Assembly (NCBI RefSeq): GCF_000816845.1
Contig: NZ_CP006877.1
Coordinates: 1,121,501-1,185,500, forward strand
DNA length: 64,000 nt
DNA from: Rhizobium gallicum bv. gallicum R602sp
Lineage (GTDB): Bacteria > Pseudomonadota > Alphaproteobacteria > Rhizobiales > Rhizobiaceae
Direction of reading: 5' to 3'
This document shows, one piece after another, positions 8,374-17,944 of this stretch. The notes beneath the pieces were generated by a model that saw only the letters and a list, made by a program, of their open reading frames with translations, was not told where the DNA came from and did not search any database. Both the position numbers and the translations under genes were made by a program. Position 1 is the first letter of the stretch. The number at the start of each line of letters is the position of its first letter.

Positions 8374-9942
8374 CTACCGCTTCAAACTTCCGAGAATGCC
8401 GCGCACCAGCGCCCGGCCGACCTGCGTCGCAACTGTCCGCGCCACGCTTTTCATGGCTGCCTCGACGACCGTCTCTCGCTGATAGCCGGACGAACGCCCG
8501 CGCGATTGGCCGCGGTTCGGCTTTTCGTCGTCGCTGCCGCCGAAACCGGGCAGCGTCCAGCCAGAGGTCGTGCCGGCACTCGTCTGCTGCGCTTCGGCCT
8601 CTTCCTGCGCCCGCTTGGCGGCTTCCGCTTCGGCAGCCTTCTTCGCGCGGGCTGTGAGCATTTCGAAGGCAGAGTCGCGGTCGACATCTTCGTCATAGAT
8701 CCCAAGTACCGGGCTCCGGTCCATGATCTGACGGCGTTCCGCTTCCGTGACCGGGCCGACGCGGCCGGATGGCGGACGGATCAGCGTGCGCTCGACGATC
8801 GATGGCGCGCCCTTGGTCTCCAGCGTCGAAACCAGCGCCTCGCCGGTGCCGAGATTGGTGATCACGGTGGCGCAATCGAAGGCCGGGTTGGGGCGGAAGG
8901 TATCGGCGGCTGTCCTGACCGCCTTTTGCTCGCGTGGCGAATAGGCGCGAAGCGCATGCTGCACGCGGTTGCCGAGCTGGGCGAGGACCGTTTCCGGCAC
9001 GTCGAGCGGGTTTTGGGTGACGAAATAGACGCCGACGCCCTTAGAGCGGATCAGCCGCACGACCTGCTCGACGCGTTCGGTCAAGACACGCGGCGCGTCG
9101 TTGAAGAGCAGATGCGCCTCGTCGAAAAAGAAGACGAGCTTCGGCTTGTCCGGATCGCCGACTTCGGGCAACTCTTCGAAGAGCTCGGAAAGCAGCCAGA
9201 GAAGGAAGGTGGCGTAGAGCCTGGGGTTCATCATCAGCTTGTCTGCCGCAAGCACCGAAATCTGACCATAACCGTTGTTGCTGGTGCGCATGATGTCGGT
9301 AATCTTCAGCGCCGGTTCACCGAAGAAATGCTCGGCCCCCTGCTGTTCGAGTACGAGCAGCGCACGCTGGATCGAGCCGATCGACGCCTTGGAGATCAGG
9401 CCGAACTGGCTGGAAAGCTCGCTCGCATTCTCGCCCATGTAGTTCAGCAGCGAGGAGAAATCCTTGAGGTCGAGCAGCGGCAGGCCCGCCTGGTCGGCGA
9501 TCTTGAAGGCGATATTGATGACGCCCTCCTGTGGCTCGGAGGCATCCATGAGGCGGGCAAGAAGGAGCGGCCCCATTTCCGCGATCGTGGTGCGGACCCG
9601 GTGGCCCTTCTCGCCGAAGAGGTCCCAGAAGATCACCGGGAACTGGTCGAATTCGTAATCGGCAAAGCCGATCTGCTCGGCCCGCTTGGTGAGGAATTCC
9701 TTCGCATCGCCCTTGGCGGCAATGCCAGAAAGATCGCCCTTGATGTCGGCGGCAAAGACCGGGACGCCAGCCTTGGAAAAACCTTCCGCCAGCACCTGCA
9801 GCGTTACGGTCTTGCCGGTACCGGTCGCGCCCGTCACCAGGCCATGGCGGTTGCCGAATTTCAGGTCGAGATATTCCGGCTTGTTGATGCTGTCGTCCGT
9901 ATTGCGGCTGGCGCCGATGAAAATCTTGCCTTCCTCGAGCAT
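8374..9942 (-). CDS. HerA-like helicase/ATPase (DUF853 family)
   Basis: The 522-residue protein carries Walker A GATGTGKT (residues 38-45) and Walker [13 protein letters not shown] within a HerA/FtsK-like P-loop fold, the DUF853 'helicase HerA-like C-terminal' family. The last 80 residues are low-complexity and basic ([19 protein letters not shown], then a Gly/Arg/Ser-rich tail). I chose the ATG at 9942 ([12 protein letters not shown]) because it matches the family start; the open frame continues 29 codons upstream. No NurA nuclease gene neighbours it, unlike archaeal HerA. The cellular role in proteobacteria is unknown. Confidence 0.88.
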   Translation of the reverse strand: MLEEGKIFIGASRNTDDSINKPEYLDLKFGNRHGLVTGATGTGKTVTLQVLAEGFSKAGVPVFAADIKGDLSGIAAKGDAKEFLTKRAEQIGFADYEFDQFPVIFWDLFGEKGHRVRTTIAEMGPLLLARLMDASEPQEGVINIAFKIADQAGLPLLDLKDFSSLLNYMGENASELSSQFGLISKASIGSIQRALLVLEQQGAEHFFGEPALKITDIMRTSNNGYGQISVLAADKLMMNPRLYATFLLWLLSELFEELPEVGDPDKPKLVFFFDEAHLLFNDAPRVLTERVEQVVRLIRSKGVGVYFVTQNPLDVPETVLAQLGNRVQHALRAYSPREQKAVRTAADTFRPNPAFDCATVITNLGTGEALVSTLETKGAPSIVERTLIRPPSGRVGPVTEAERRQIMDRSPVLGIYDEDVDRDSAFEMLTARAKKAAEAEAAKRAQEEAEAQQTSAGTTSGWTLPGFGGSDDEKPNRGQSRGRSSGYQRETVVEAAMKSVARTVATQVGRALVRGILGSLKR

Positions 9943-10113
9943 GAAGCAGTTCTCCCTTCGGCCGATGCCGCCGCTTGCGTTTGAAATGCGGAGATCGCAA
10001 TAGGCCGCATTCATCTTACTATCGTCCACCTGTTATAAGCAGGGACCGGGATGCCGACAACTGTTTGCATTGAAAGCAATTCCGGGGAAAATGACGGCTC
10101 TCGGCGACGCGGC

Positions 10114-10154
10114 TTGAGTTGCGGACGAAACTCGAATAACGTTGACGTCAACGT
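10114..10154 (+). promoter_or_regulatory. Promoter with 16-bp perfect palindrome
   Basis: TTGAGT (10114-10119), a 17-base spacer and TAACGT (10137-10142) form a sigma-70-like promoter. A perfect palindrome ACGTTGACGTCAACGT (10139-10154) overlaps its -10 end, placed where a dimeric repressor would block initiation. It lies 20 bases before the next ATG. The regulator is unknown. Confidence 0.55.
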
Positions 10155-10174
10155 CAAATAACAGGAGGCTGACG

Positions 10175-10567
10175 ATGAATGAAGTTGTGACCCAGATTGC
10201 CGATCGCGTGGGCATTGCGCCCGATCTGGCGGAGAAGGCGCTGGGCATGATGCTCGGTTTCCTGCAGCGTGAAGGGGATGATGCAGCTGTCGCCAAGATG
10301 ATAGAAGCCATTCCCGGCGGCGCCGATCTCGTCGCCCAGTATAACGGCGAAGGTGCCGGTGGCGGCGGTCTGCTCGGCGGTTTGATGGGCGCGCTCGGCG
10401 GCGGCGGAATCATGGGCCTCGGCCAGCAGCTCATGAGCCAGGGCCTCGGCATGGGCGAAATCACCTCGCTCGCCAAGGAAACCATCGCCATTGCCAAGCA
10501 ATATGCCGGCGAAGAAGTCGTCGACGAGGTCGTCGCCTCGGTCCCGGGCTTGAGCCAGTTCGTTTGA
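10175..10567 (+). CDS. Small glycine-rich hypothetical protein (DUF2267/DUF2780-like)
   Basis: The ATG has an AGGAGG site 5 bases upstream; an upstream in-frame start is disfavoured because it would overlap the operator. The 130-residue product has a helical N-terminus (VTQIADRVGIAPDLAEKALG), a glycine hinge (about residues 58-85) and a helical C-terminus ending VVASVPGLSQFV. Similar rhizobial proteins are annotated as DUF2267/DUF2780-like; I am not certain of the family. No signal peptide is seen. Strong translation signals and an operator-like palindrome suggest conditional expression. Confidence 0.7.
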   Translation: MNEVVTQIADRVGIAPDLAEKALGMMLGFLQREGDDAAVAKMIEAIPGGADLVAQYNGEGAGGGGLLGGLMGALGGGGIMGLGQQLMSQGLGMGEITSLAKETIAIAKQYAGEEVVDEVVASVPGLSQFV

Positions 10568-10593
10568 TCCGGCATTCATGCCGAAACGGAAGG

Positions 10594-10626
10594 AGCCTCG
10601 CTTCCATGTGAAGCGGGGTTTTTATT
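10594..10626 (+). terminator. Rho-independent terminator
   Basis: CCTCGCTTC (10596-10604) pairs with GAAGCGGGG (10610-10618) and is followed by TTTTTATTT. It ends the glycine-rich protein transcript and overlaps the stop codon of the converging zwf gene. Confidence 0.8.
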
Positions 10627-12133
10627 TGTGCTTCGCATGCACCACGTCCAGCGCATGCCATTGCCGCCGGTCGCGTTCGATGAGGCCCTCGGCGCAGGCA
10701 GGCCCCATGCTGCCAGGGGCGTAGGCTTCCGGCTCGCCGCCCTTCGCCCATAGGTCGAGGAAAGGCTGCACCGCCGCCCAGCCGGCTTCGATGCCGTCGG
10801 CCCGCTGGAACAGCGTCTGGTCGCCGATCAGGAGGTCGTATATCAGGGATTCGTAGCCGGTCATCTTACCGATGTCGAACTGGTCGGCATAGCGGAAGTC
10901 GAGCGAAACCGGCACGGTATCGACCGAAAGCCCTGGCGATTTGATTGATATCTCCAGGCTCATGCCTTCGTCCGGCTGCACTTGTATGACCAACCTGTTC
11001 GGCGGCAGCCGGCGCGTGACGTCTGTCTCGCGGAACTGCGCGAAAGGCACGGGCTGGAATTCGACAACGATTTCCGTGTCGCGCAGTGTCATCGCCTTGC
11101 CGGTCCGCAGGTAGAAGGGCACGCCCGCCCAGCGCCAAGTATCGGCATAAAGCTTCAGCGCCACGAAGGTCTCGGTCTTGCTGCCGGGCGCCACTTGCGG
11201 CGTCTGGTGATAGGCGGGGATTTCCACCCCGTTCAGGGTCCCGCCGGAATAGACACCGCGAACGCCGTGTGTTGCCGCCTCCTCGGGCGTAAAGACCCGC
11301 AGTGCCTTCAGCACCTTGCTCTTCTCGTTGCGGATCGCTTCGGCGTCGAAGCTGTTCGGCGGCTCCATGGCGATCATGGCGAGGAGCTGGAACAAATGGT
11401 TCGGCACCATGTCGCGCAGCGCGCCCGTCGCGTCGTAAAAGGCGCCGCGACTGCCGACATCGACAGTTTCGGCCGCGGTGATCTGCACATGGTCGATATA
11501 GCGGCTGTTCCACAGCGATTCGATCATCATGTTCGCAAAGCGCGCCGTCAGCAGGTTCTGGACGGTCTCCTTGCCGAGGAAATGGTCGAGCCGATAGATC
11601 TGGCCCTCGCCGACCTTGTTCAGGATCTGCGCGTTCAGCGCACGGGCCGAGGCGAGGTCGGTTCCAAAGGGCTTTTCGATGGCGATGCGACGGAAGCTAT
11701 TTTCACTCTCTGCGGCAAGTCCGTGAGCGGCGAGCTTCTCCACGATACCGCCGAAGAAGCGGGGCGGCACGGCGAGATAGAAGGCCGCATTGCCGCCCGG
11801 CGCCGACGAGAGCCGTTTGGCGATCTCCAGATAGATATCGTCGCCGGTGAAATCGCCGGAAATATAGCTGATCCGCTGCCGCAACCGTGCCCAGGCCGGA
11901 TCCTTGACGAGCGGTTCGCCGTCGCCGAGGCCGGCCAGGAAATCGTCTAGCCGTTTGAGCAGCATCTCGTCGCCGCCGGGCTCGATGCCGATGCCAAGTA
12001 TGTCGAGATCGTCGCCGACCATGGCGCCGCGGGTGAGATTGATGATCGCCGGAACGAGAAGCCGCCGGGTAAGGTCGCCGGTCGCCCCGAAGATGACCAG
12101 AGTGGTGGGCGGCGATGGCTTGGCGTCTGGCAT
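10622..12133 (-). CDS. zwf: Glucose-6-phosphate 1-dehydrogenase
   Basis: The 503-residue cytosolic enzyme would oxidise glucose-6-phosphate to 6-phosphogluconolactone with NADP+, feeding the Entner-Doudoroff and pentose phosphate pathways. The N-terminal Rossmann motif GATGDLTRR starts at residue 16, and the active-site segment IYRLDHFLGKETVQN is intact. Length is normal. The ATG at 12133 has a GGAGAG site. It stands alone, without pgl and edd, which usually accompany the main rhizobial zwf, so it may be a second isozyme; that is inference. Confidence 0.95.
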   Translation of the reverse strand: MPDAKPSPPTTLVIFGATGDLTRRLLVPAIINLTRGAMVGDDLDILGIGIEPGGDEMLLKRLDDFLAGLGDGEPLVKDPAWARLRQRISYISGDFTGDDIYLEIAKRLSSAPGGNAAFYLAVPPRFFGGIVEKLAAHGLAAESENSFRRIAIEKPFGTDLASARALNAQILNKVGEGQIYRLDHFLGKETVQNLLTARFANMMIESLWNSRYIDHVQITAAETVDVGSRGAFYDATGALRDMVPNHLFQLLAMIAMEPPNSFDAEAIRNEKSKVLKALRVFTPEEAATHGVRGVYSGGTLNGVEIPAYHQTPQVAPGSKTETFVALKLYADTWRWAGVPFYLRTGKAMTLRDTEIVVEFQPVPFAQFRETDVTRRLPPNRLVIQVQPDEGMSLEISIKSPGLSVDTVPVSLDFRYADQFDIGKMTGYESLIYDLLIGDQTLFQRADGIEAGWAAVQPFLDLWAKGGEPEAYAPGSMGPACAEGLIERDRRQWHALDVVHAKHK

Positions 12134-12313
12134 AGGGATTGCTCTCCGTGATTGTCAGCGCCGGAATATAAGGCCGCCGGGCGCTACCGCAAGCATGGCC
12201 TGTTGTCACCAGGTCTGCTTCTCCTCCCCCATCAAGTCATTGGGCAACGTTCCAAGCGCTCGATCTCGGGCAAGGCTGCGGCAAGCAAGAGGTTGCCCTC
12301 TGCGCTGTCAATT

Positions 12314-12444
12314 ATCCTATGCCTGTCACAGCAATCGAGCGCGCCGAAGTCTTTGGGCGCAGGAGGTTCCCTTCAGGGCAAATGAGTCCTTCACGGCGCG
12401 AACGCGCAGTGGCTGGATCTCTGTGACAAGCACAAAGATGAGGG
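12314..12444. repeat. RIME-like intergenic inverted repeat, copy 1
   Basis: The left end GCCTGTCACAGCAATC and right end CTGTGACAAGCACAAAGATGAG are imperfect inverted copies around CACGGCGCGAACGCGC. It shares this layout with copies at 33138, 44098, 48600, 49513 and 61586. It fills most of the 391-base gap between zwf and tam; the rest holds nothing I recognise. Confidence 0.65.
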
Positions 12445-12524
12445 AGAGTGTGGTCGCTGCCTTGCCAAATCATCCCCCGGGCACGGCGCGGCGACTGCGT
12501 CGCACTCCATGAAACGTGTCGCGC

Positions 12525-13295
12525 TTAACCCTTCACCGCCACCATGAAAATCCGCGGGAAGCCGAGCAGCACCCGCCCGTCCGCCATCTTCGGATAGGCC
12601 TTCTCGACACGCCCGAGATAATCTGCGAGAAACGCCTCGCGATGCTCTTGGTCGGCAGTCGCAAGGTAGGGCATCAGGCCCGTTGCCTTCACCCATTCGA
12701 CGATGGCCGCGGCATCCGCCATCGGGTGGTTGTAGATCGTGTGCCAGATATCCAGGCGCTCGGATTTGCCGATCAGGCGGCTGTAATAGGCCGACGGCTG
12801 GGAAAGGGGATTGCGGCGCACGCTCTTCTTTTCGAAGGCCGTCTTCCATGGTCCGGCATGGGCGCTTTCCTCCATCAGCAGATGCGTCGGCTCGCCGAGA
12901 TTGTCGGGCATCTGCACGGCGAGCACGCCGCCCCTGGTAAGCCCGTCCATCAGCCGGTCGAAGATGTCGAGATGGTTGGGCAGCCACTGGAAGACGGCAT
13001 TGGCAAAGAGCAGGTCGGCAGGCTCATTCGGCTGCCAGGTGGCAAGGTCAGCCTCGGTGAAGGTGGTGTCCGGAAGCCGTTTGCGCGCCGCTTCCAGCAT
13101 GTTGAGGTCGCTGTCGAGGCCGGACACGCCATCCTTGCCGTAGCGGTCGACGATGAGTTGGGTCGAATTTCCCGGCCCGCAACCGAGATCGATCGCCTTG
13201 CTGACCCTTTCCAGCGGCACCTGCGCCAGGAGATCGCGCGCCGGGCGCGTCCGCTCATCCTCGAACTTCACATACTGGCTGGCAGACCAGGCCAT
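12525..13295 (-). CDS. tam: Trans-aconitate 2-methyltransferase
   Basis: The 256-residue cytosolic enzyme methylates trans-aconitate, a spontaneous side product of cis-aconitate that inhibits aconitase, using S-adenosylmethionine. The start [19 protein letters not shown] is diagnostic of Tam, followed by SAM motif [11 protein letters not shown] (about residues 35-44). The ATG at 13295 has AGGAGG 5 bases upstream; a GTG two codons earlier is less likely. Length is typical. It is a single-gene unit. Confidence 0.93.
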   Translation of the reverse strand: MAWSASQYVKFEDERTRPARDLLAQVPLERVSKAIDLGCGPGNSTQLIVDRYGKDGVSGLDSDLNMLEAARKRLPDTTFTEADLATWQPNEPADLLFANAVFQWLPNHLDIFDRLMDGLTRGGVLAVQMPDNLGEPTHLLMEESAHAGPWKTAFEKKSVRRNPLSQPSAYYSRLIGKSERLDIWHTIYNHPMADAAAIVEWVKATGLMPYLATADQEHREAFLADYLGRVEKAYPKMADGRVLLGFPRIFMVAVKG

Positions 13296-13457
13296 GGGCA
13301 CCTCCTGTTTTTACCCGTGTTCCGATACGGCAATGGCTCAAAGCGCGTCATGCTAGCAGCAATTCTTGGCCGATTGTATGCGGCGTGTTGCAGCTGTCTT
13401 CGCATTGCCTGCACGAGCGGGCTGCATTATTGATGTCGTTCCTGGGTTGGGGGTTTC

Positions 13458-14117
13458 ATGAGAGCCGGTTTCGTCTTTGCCGCAGTCTGCCTATCGGTCG
13501 GCGCGATGTCCGCAAGGGCCGAGCCGGCCGCTCCGCCGATTTTCCTTGTGGAAGACATGGGCAATGCGCGCGACCAGCATGTATCCAGCCATCTGGAGCG
13601 CTTTGCCGTCTACAGCGGTGCCGACCGCGCCCTCGATGAAGACGATATCGCCAGGCTCCGGCAGGTCGATGCCGCACGCCAAAGGGCGGCCGCCGCAATG
13701 CCGTTCTTCACCGGCGATCTCGATGCCGACGGGCGCATGACGCTCGACGAGTACAAGGTCGCCAACCTCTATGAAAGCCGCGACGAGGCCGAACTCGGCA
13801 TGAAAGCGCGCTTTGCGAATTTCGATCGCAACGGCGACGGTATCGTGACGCTCGACGAAGCGCTGAAATCACCGCCGCTGCCTCGCATGCCGTTCGCTGA
13901 CGGACTGAGCAATACGGAACGCGTCGCCGCCCAACTGGCGCTCGACCCCAACAAGGACGGCAAACTGACGGAGGATGAGTTCAAGACGCTCCTCCTTTCC
14001 GTCTTCGCCTTCTACGACAAGAACGGCGACGGCGCTCTTTCGAAAGCCGAAAAGGCAGAGCGCGCCGCAACCGTCAGGCATTTTAGGGAAGAGCAGGAGA
14101 AGCGCAAGAAGCCGTAG
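13458..14117 (+). CDS. Secreted/periplasmic EF-hand calcium-binding protein
   Basis: A signal peptide (residues about 1-22, MRAGFVFAAVCLSVGAMSARA) precedes a 197-residue mature part with four EF-hand loops: DLDADGRMTLDE, DRNGDGIVTLDE, DPNKDGKLTEDE and DKNGDGALSKAE. Each has the D-x-D/N-x-D/N-G spacing needed for calcium. The loops fall into two pairs. The partner is unknown; a role in calcium buffering or sensing outside the cytoplasm is inference. The gene stands alone. Confidence 0.88.
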   Translation: MRAGFVFAAVCLSVGAMSARAEPAAPPIFLVEDMGNARDQHVSSHLERFAVYSGADRALDEDDIARLRQVDAARQRAAAAMPFFTGDLDADGRMTLDEYKVANLYESRDEAELGMKARFANFDRNGDGIVTLDEALKSPPLPRMPFADGLSNTERVAAQLALDPNKDGKLTEDEFKTLLLSVFAFYDKNGDGALSKAEKAERAATVRHFREEQEKRKKP

Positions 14118-14134
14118 AGAAAGACGGCTTCTTG
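14105..14134 (+). terminator. Hairpin at the end of the EF-hand gene
   Basis: CAAGAAGCCGT (14105-14115) and ACGGCTTCTTG (14124-14134) form a perfect 11-bp stem that includes the stop codon. There is no T-run, so it may act as an mRNA end-stabiliser. Confidence 0.55.
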
Positions 14135-14141
14135 CGGCCCG

Positions 14142-14290
14142 TCAGGCCGTTGCGGCCCCTTTGACAATCGCCGCTACATTCGGGACGACCGTCGCGAAAC
14201 GGTCGGCGATCTCCGCCAGCGCCGTACGATGTACGGTCTCGGCCGGGATCATGCTGCCGAGCGGATCCGGCAGATCGCGGCTTAAGGCGG
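14142..14290 (-). pseudogene. C-terminal gene fragment of unknown family
   Basis: On the minus strand about 45 codons with coding-like composition (LPDPLGSMIPAETVHRTA, then EIADRFATVVPNVAAIVKG) end in TGA at 14142. Upstream the frame runs into the antisense of the LysR remnant, so only a gene's 3' end survives. I do not recognise the family with confidence. Confidence 0.4.
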
Positions 14291-14900
14291 CGGATTGCCC
14301 GAGCGGTCGCGTGCGGCTGACGACGACCCGTTCGATCGCCGATCTCGTCATCGCGCCGCGGCTCGGCGACGTGCTGCGCGGGCTTGCGGACGTCGAACTC
14401 GAAATCGTCACCGATATCCGCGTGCAGAGCCTTGCCCAGCGCGAGGCCGATATTGCCCTTTGGCTGCGGCACCCGAAGAACAGTGATCTCACCGGAAAAC
14501 GCGTGGCGACGATCGGATACGCTTTCTACGCCTCGAAAGCGGCCGCCGAGACTGTTGCGGAAAGCGGGCCAGCCCGCCTCATCGGATTTGACCTGGATAG
14601 TGACGGCGTGGCCGAAGCGCGCTGGCTGGAAACGAAATTCGGCCCGGACGCCTTCGTCTTCCGCTCGAGCAGCAATGTCGTGCCGGCAAATGCCGCGGCC
14701 GCCGGGCTCGGAATCGCCATGCTTCCGCGCTTCGTCGCAAAACAAAATCCGGCTCTCTGGTCGAGATCGATTGCGGCGAGGCTATGCCCGATCGCGAACT
14801 CTGGATGCTTGCCCCGGCCAATCTGGTCGATATCCCGCGCATCCGCGCGGTATGGGATGGCGTGGCCGAGATATTCGCTGTGTCGAAGGATAGGCTCTAA
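14290..14900 (+). pseudogene. LysR-type regulator remnant (substrate-binding domain, frameshifted)
   Basis: The frame reading RSIADLVIAPRLGDVL, then READIALWLRHPKNSDLTGK and GLGIAMLPRFVAKQNP is the effector-binding half of a LysR regulator. The N-terminal helix-turn-helix half is absent. Near 14750 the coding moves to another frame, GSLVEIDCGEAMPDRELWML, running to a TAA at 14898-14900 with a normal LysR ending (IRAVWDGVAEIFAV). A missing 5' half and a frameshift make it a pseudogene. Its 5' edge abuts an unrelated fragment on the other strand, as at a deletion junction. Confidence 0.75.
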
Positions 14901-14972
14901 GCCGATCTTGAGGCAGACGCTGACGGATGCCTCGAGCTCTCCGGGCCACGGTTGGTCATCCACCAGATCTCT

Positions 14973-15707
14973 CTATCGGAAGGAAACGTGACTGCTGACC
15001 AGCCGGCCATTGCGAAGATCATGGATCATGAGGCCTGGAGGATCGGTGACAGGCGGTTCATGTGTGGGATCGAGCAGCAAAGGATTGGCGGGACAGATCG
15101 AGCCGCATATGTATGCCGGAATGCCTGCGATCAGGCTCGACATCGGCCGATGGACGTGGCCGCTGCAGATTGCGATGGGGCGCCTTATGCCACTCGATAG
15201 CAGGTCGCCCAAGGCATCTGCACCCCTGCACATGACATCATCCAGAGGCGATATTCCCGTGGGGAAAACATGGTGATGCGTGAAGAGCAAGGGCATGCCC
15301 GATGGACCGCTCGCCAGCGTCTGCCGCAACCACGGAAGATGTTCCGTAACGTCACCATGGGCATGTCCGTCGACGCAGGTGTCAAGGCCGACGATCAACG
15401 CGTCTCCATGGGGTTCGGCAAAATGCATTTTCTCGTCATCGCCCCAATGGCCGGCCTCGGGCATCGCCTCGCGCATGACGGTGCGGTCGTCAACGTTGCC
15501 GGGGAGGATCAAGGTGCGGCACGCGAGGCTTTGCAACGCAGCAATGATCTGCCGGTAGCCCTCCCGCCAGCCGCCGTTGACAAGATCCCCGGTCACCACG
15601 ACGATAGCCGGCTGCATCGCGGCGAGCCAGGAAATTGCCCTCTTAAGGCGGGCAAGGCCGTCATTGCCGGGGCTGGCGTGGATATCGCTGATCTGGGCGA
15701 TGAGCAT
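14973..15707 (-). CDS. Metallophosphoesterase (CpdA-like 3',5'-cyclic nucleotide phosphodiesterase family)
   Basis: The 244-residue cytosolic enzyme has the full metallophosphatase motif series: DIHA (residue 8 on), GDLVN, GNVDD (a variant of GNHD with valine for histidine), FTHHH and SGHVHR. This arrangement is that of the CpdA/class III cyclic-nucleotide phosphodiesterase group, so cAMP is a plausible substrate; an adenylate cyclase gene lies 3 kb downstream. The change in the GNHD motif removes the usual catalytic histidine and may alter the activity. It is followed on the same strand by, and lies 13 bases downstream of, the alcohol dehydrogenase gene. Confidence 0.8.
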   Translation of the reverse strand: MLIAQISDIHASPGNDGLARLKRAISWLAAMQPAIVVVTGDLVNGGWREGYRQIIAALQSLACRTLILPGNVDDRTVMREAMPEAGHWGDDEKMHFAEPHGDALIVGLDTCVDGHAHGDVTEHLPWLRQTLASGPSGMPLLFTHHHVFPTGISPLDDVMCRGADALGDLLSSGIRRPIAICSGHVHRPMSSLIAGIPAYICGSICPANPLLLDPTHEPPVTDPPGLMIHDLRNGRLVSSHVSFR

Positions 15708-15720
15708 GGCGCCACCTCAT

Positions 15721-16761
15721 TCAAAACCGCGTAATCACGCTGATCCCGGTTCCTTCCGCCCGGTCCATCGCCATCAGCGCCGGTACAGCCTCTTCCAGGC
15801 TGATTGTCTGGCCGATCAGTTTCTGCGGCGCGATCTTGCCGGCGGCAAGCATGGAGAGCATGGCATCGTAGCGCCATGCCTGCATGCCGTGGCTGCCGTA
15901 GATTTCCAGCTCATGGCCGATCACCAGCGCCATGGGGACTTGCGGCGTGGCATATTCGCCGAGCATCAGTCCGATCTGCACATGGCGGCCGCGGCGGCGC
16001 AAGTTCTTGATCGAGTTGAAGCAGGTCACGGGATGGCCGAGCGCGTCGATCGACACATGCGCGCCGCCCTTGGTGATCTCGCGCACGGCTTCCGCGACAT
16101 CGGCAACCGCCGCCGCGTTAATCGTCGCCACCGCGCCGCATTCGCGCGCAAAGGCAAGCTTCTCTTCCGAAATATCGATCGCGATCGGATTGGCGCCGAG
16201 CGCGCTGGCGATCATGATCGCCGAGAGGCCGACGCCGCCCGCGCCATGGATGGCGATCCACTCGCCGGGGCCGGTGCGTGCCTGGTCGGCAACGGCGCGG
16301 AAGGAAGTGGCGAAGCGGCAACCGAGGCTCGCCGCCGTCGCATCGTCGATGCTGTCGGGCAGATGCACGAGATTGGTGTCGGCATAGTCGATCGCGACAT
16401 ATTCGGCGAACGAGCCCCAATGCGTGAAGCCGGGCTGGAACTGGTTCGGGCAGACCTGCTGATTGCCGGAGTGGCATTCGCTGCAATGTCCACAGCCGGA
16501 AACGAACGGCACGGTCACCCGGTCGCCCGCCTTGAAGCGCACCACGCCCTTGCCTGTGGCGACGATCTTGCCTGCAAGCTCGTGTCCCGGCACATGCGGC
16601 AGGCGGATATCCGGATCATGCCCCATCCAACCGTGCCAGTCGCTGCGGCAAAGGCCGGTCGCGCCGATGGCGATGACGACGCCATCCTCGGTCGGAGTCG
16701 GGTCGGGCACCGTGCGAATGTCTGGGCTCTGCTCGAAGGCTTCGTAATACATGGCTTTCAT
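15721..16761 (-). CDS. Zinc-dependent alcohol dehydrogenase family protein
   Basis: The 346-residue medium-chain dehydrogenase has the catalytic zinc ligands Cys ([10 protein letters not shown]) and His-Glu (PGHELAG), and the four-cysteine structural zinc loop [16 protein letters not shown] Rossmann nucleotide-binding segment follows ([13 protein letters not shown]). It would oxidise an alcohol or reduce an aldehyde with NAD(P)(H); the substrate is unknown. I chose the ATG at 16761 for its GGAGG site; the open frame extends 24 codons further. It is the promoter-proximal member of a probable two-gene unit with the phosphoesterase. Confidence 0.9.
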   Translation of the reverse strand: MKAMYYEAFEQSPDIRTVPDPTPTEDGVVIAIGATGLCRSDWHGWMGHDPDIRLPHVPGHELAGKIVATGKGVVRFKAGDRVTVPFVSGCGHCSECHSGNQQVCPNQFQPGFTHWGSFAEYVAIDYADTNLVHLPDSIDDATAASLGCRFATSFRAVADQARTGPGEWIAIHGAGGVGLSAIMIASALGANPIAIDISEEKLAFARECGAVATINAAAVADVAEAVREITKGGAHVSIDALGHPVTCFNSIKNLRRRGRHVQIGLMLGEYATPQVPMALVIGHELEIYGSHGMQAWRYDAMLSMLAAGKIAPQKLIGQTISLEEAVPALMAMDRAEGTGISVITRF

Positions 16762-17013
16762 TGGACGGCCTCCAGCTCTTTTGTTTGAGATTCCGCCGCC
16801 ATGATGCCACGCGGGAGCCTGCGATTCCAACACTCCGTTCGATCATTTCCGCTGATGGACCCATCGCTTTCATGCGGGCGAACGCGCATGATTGTTGCGG
16901 CGATATGGGCGGTTGCGGCATTTTTCTTGCGTCCCGCTTGAGCGGCCGAATTTCCGCTTGACCCTGTCTGCAGGGAAGGATTTTGCTTCTCGGACATTGG
17001 CAAGGAGAAGATC

Positions 17014-17907
17014 ATGCCCGTCGATACATCGCCCCGCACGACCACCTGGACCCGTGTCGAGGGCGAGTGGCTTGTCGGCAACCCGCCGCTGATCGGCCCG
17101 ACCTCGCATGCCATGTGGCTCGCGTCCATGGTCTTCGACGGTGCCCGCTGGTTTGATGGCATCGCGCCGGATCTCGACCTGCACTGCCAGCGTGTCAACC
17201 GCTCAGCCGTCAATATGGGGCTGAAGCCCATCAAGACGGCCGAGGAGATCGAGGCTCTCGCCTGGGAAGGCATCAAGAAGTTCGACGGCAAGACGCCGAT
17301 CTATATCAAGCCGATGTATTGGGGCGAGCACGGTTCGCCGGGCAGCGTCGTATCCGTCGATGCGGAATCGACCCGCTTTGCGCTCTGCCTTTTCGAAGCG
17401 CCGATGGGCGGCCATAGCGGTTCGTCGCTGACCGTTTCGCCCTTCCGCCGCCCGTCGCCGGAAACGGCGACGACGGATGCCAAGGCCGGCGGGCTCTACC
17501 CGAACAGCGGCCGCGCGATCGCCGAGGCGCGAAGCCGCGGCTTCGACAATGCCCTGATGCGCGACCTGAATGGCAATGTCGCCGAAACGGCATCCTCCAA
17601 CATCTTCATGGTGAAGGACGGCGTGGTCTTCACGCCGGTGGCCAACCGCACTTTCCTCGCCGGCATCACCCGCGCCCGCGTCACGGGGTTGCTGGACCAG
17701 GCAGGATTCGACGTGCGCGAGGTGACGCTCTCGGTCGAAGACTTCATGAATGCCGATGAGATATTCACCAGCGGCAACTATTCAAAGATCGTCGGCGTCA
17801 ACCGCCTCGACGGCCGCAATTTCGAAGACGGCCCGGTCACCCGCAAGGCGCTCGATCTCTATATGGACTGGGCCAACGGGCGCAGCCACAGCCAAAGCGG
17901 CGAGTAG
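17014..17907 (+). CDS. Branched-chain amino acid aminotransferase (fold-type IV PLP)
   Basis: The 297-residue cytosolic enzyme belongs to the PLP class IV aminotransferases and would interconvert valine, leucine or isoleucine with their 2-oxo acids. The Schiff-base lysine is in DAKAGGLYPNS, and the cofactor-phosphate region ETASSNIFMV and EIFTSGNYSKIVGV are present. An AAGGAG site precedes the ATG. It is monocistronic. Rhizobia often carry several paralogues; which one this is cannot be told. Confidence 0.9.
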   Translation: MPVDTSPRTTTWTRVEGEWLVGNPPLIGPTSHAMWLASMVFDGARWFDGIAPDLDLHCQRVNRSAVNMGLKPIKTAEEIEALAWEGIKKFDGKTPIYIKPMYWGEHGSPGSVVSVDAESTRFALCLFEAPMGGHSGSSLTVSPFRRPSPETATTDAKAGGLYPNSGRAIAEARSRGFDNALMRDLNGNVAETASSNIFMVKDGVVFTPVANRTFLAGITRARVTGLLDQAGFDVREVTLSVEDFMNADEIFTSGNYSKIVGVNRLDGRNFEDGPVTRKALDLYMDWANGRSHSQSGE

Positions 17908-17944
17908 CAATCGGCGCGCAGGGGAGTGCGAACCGGTTGCAGCC

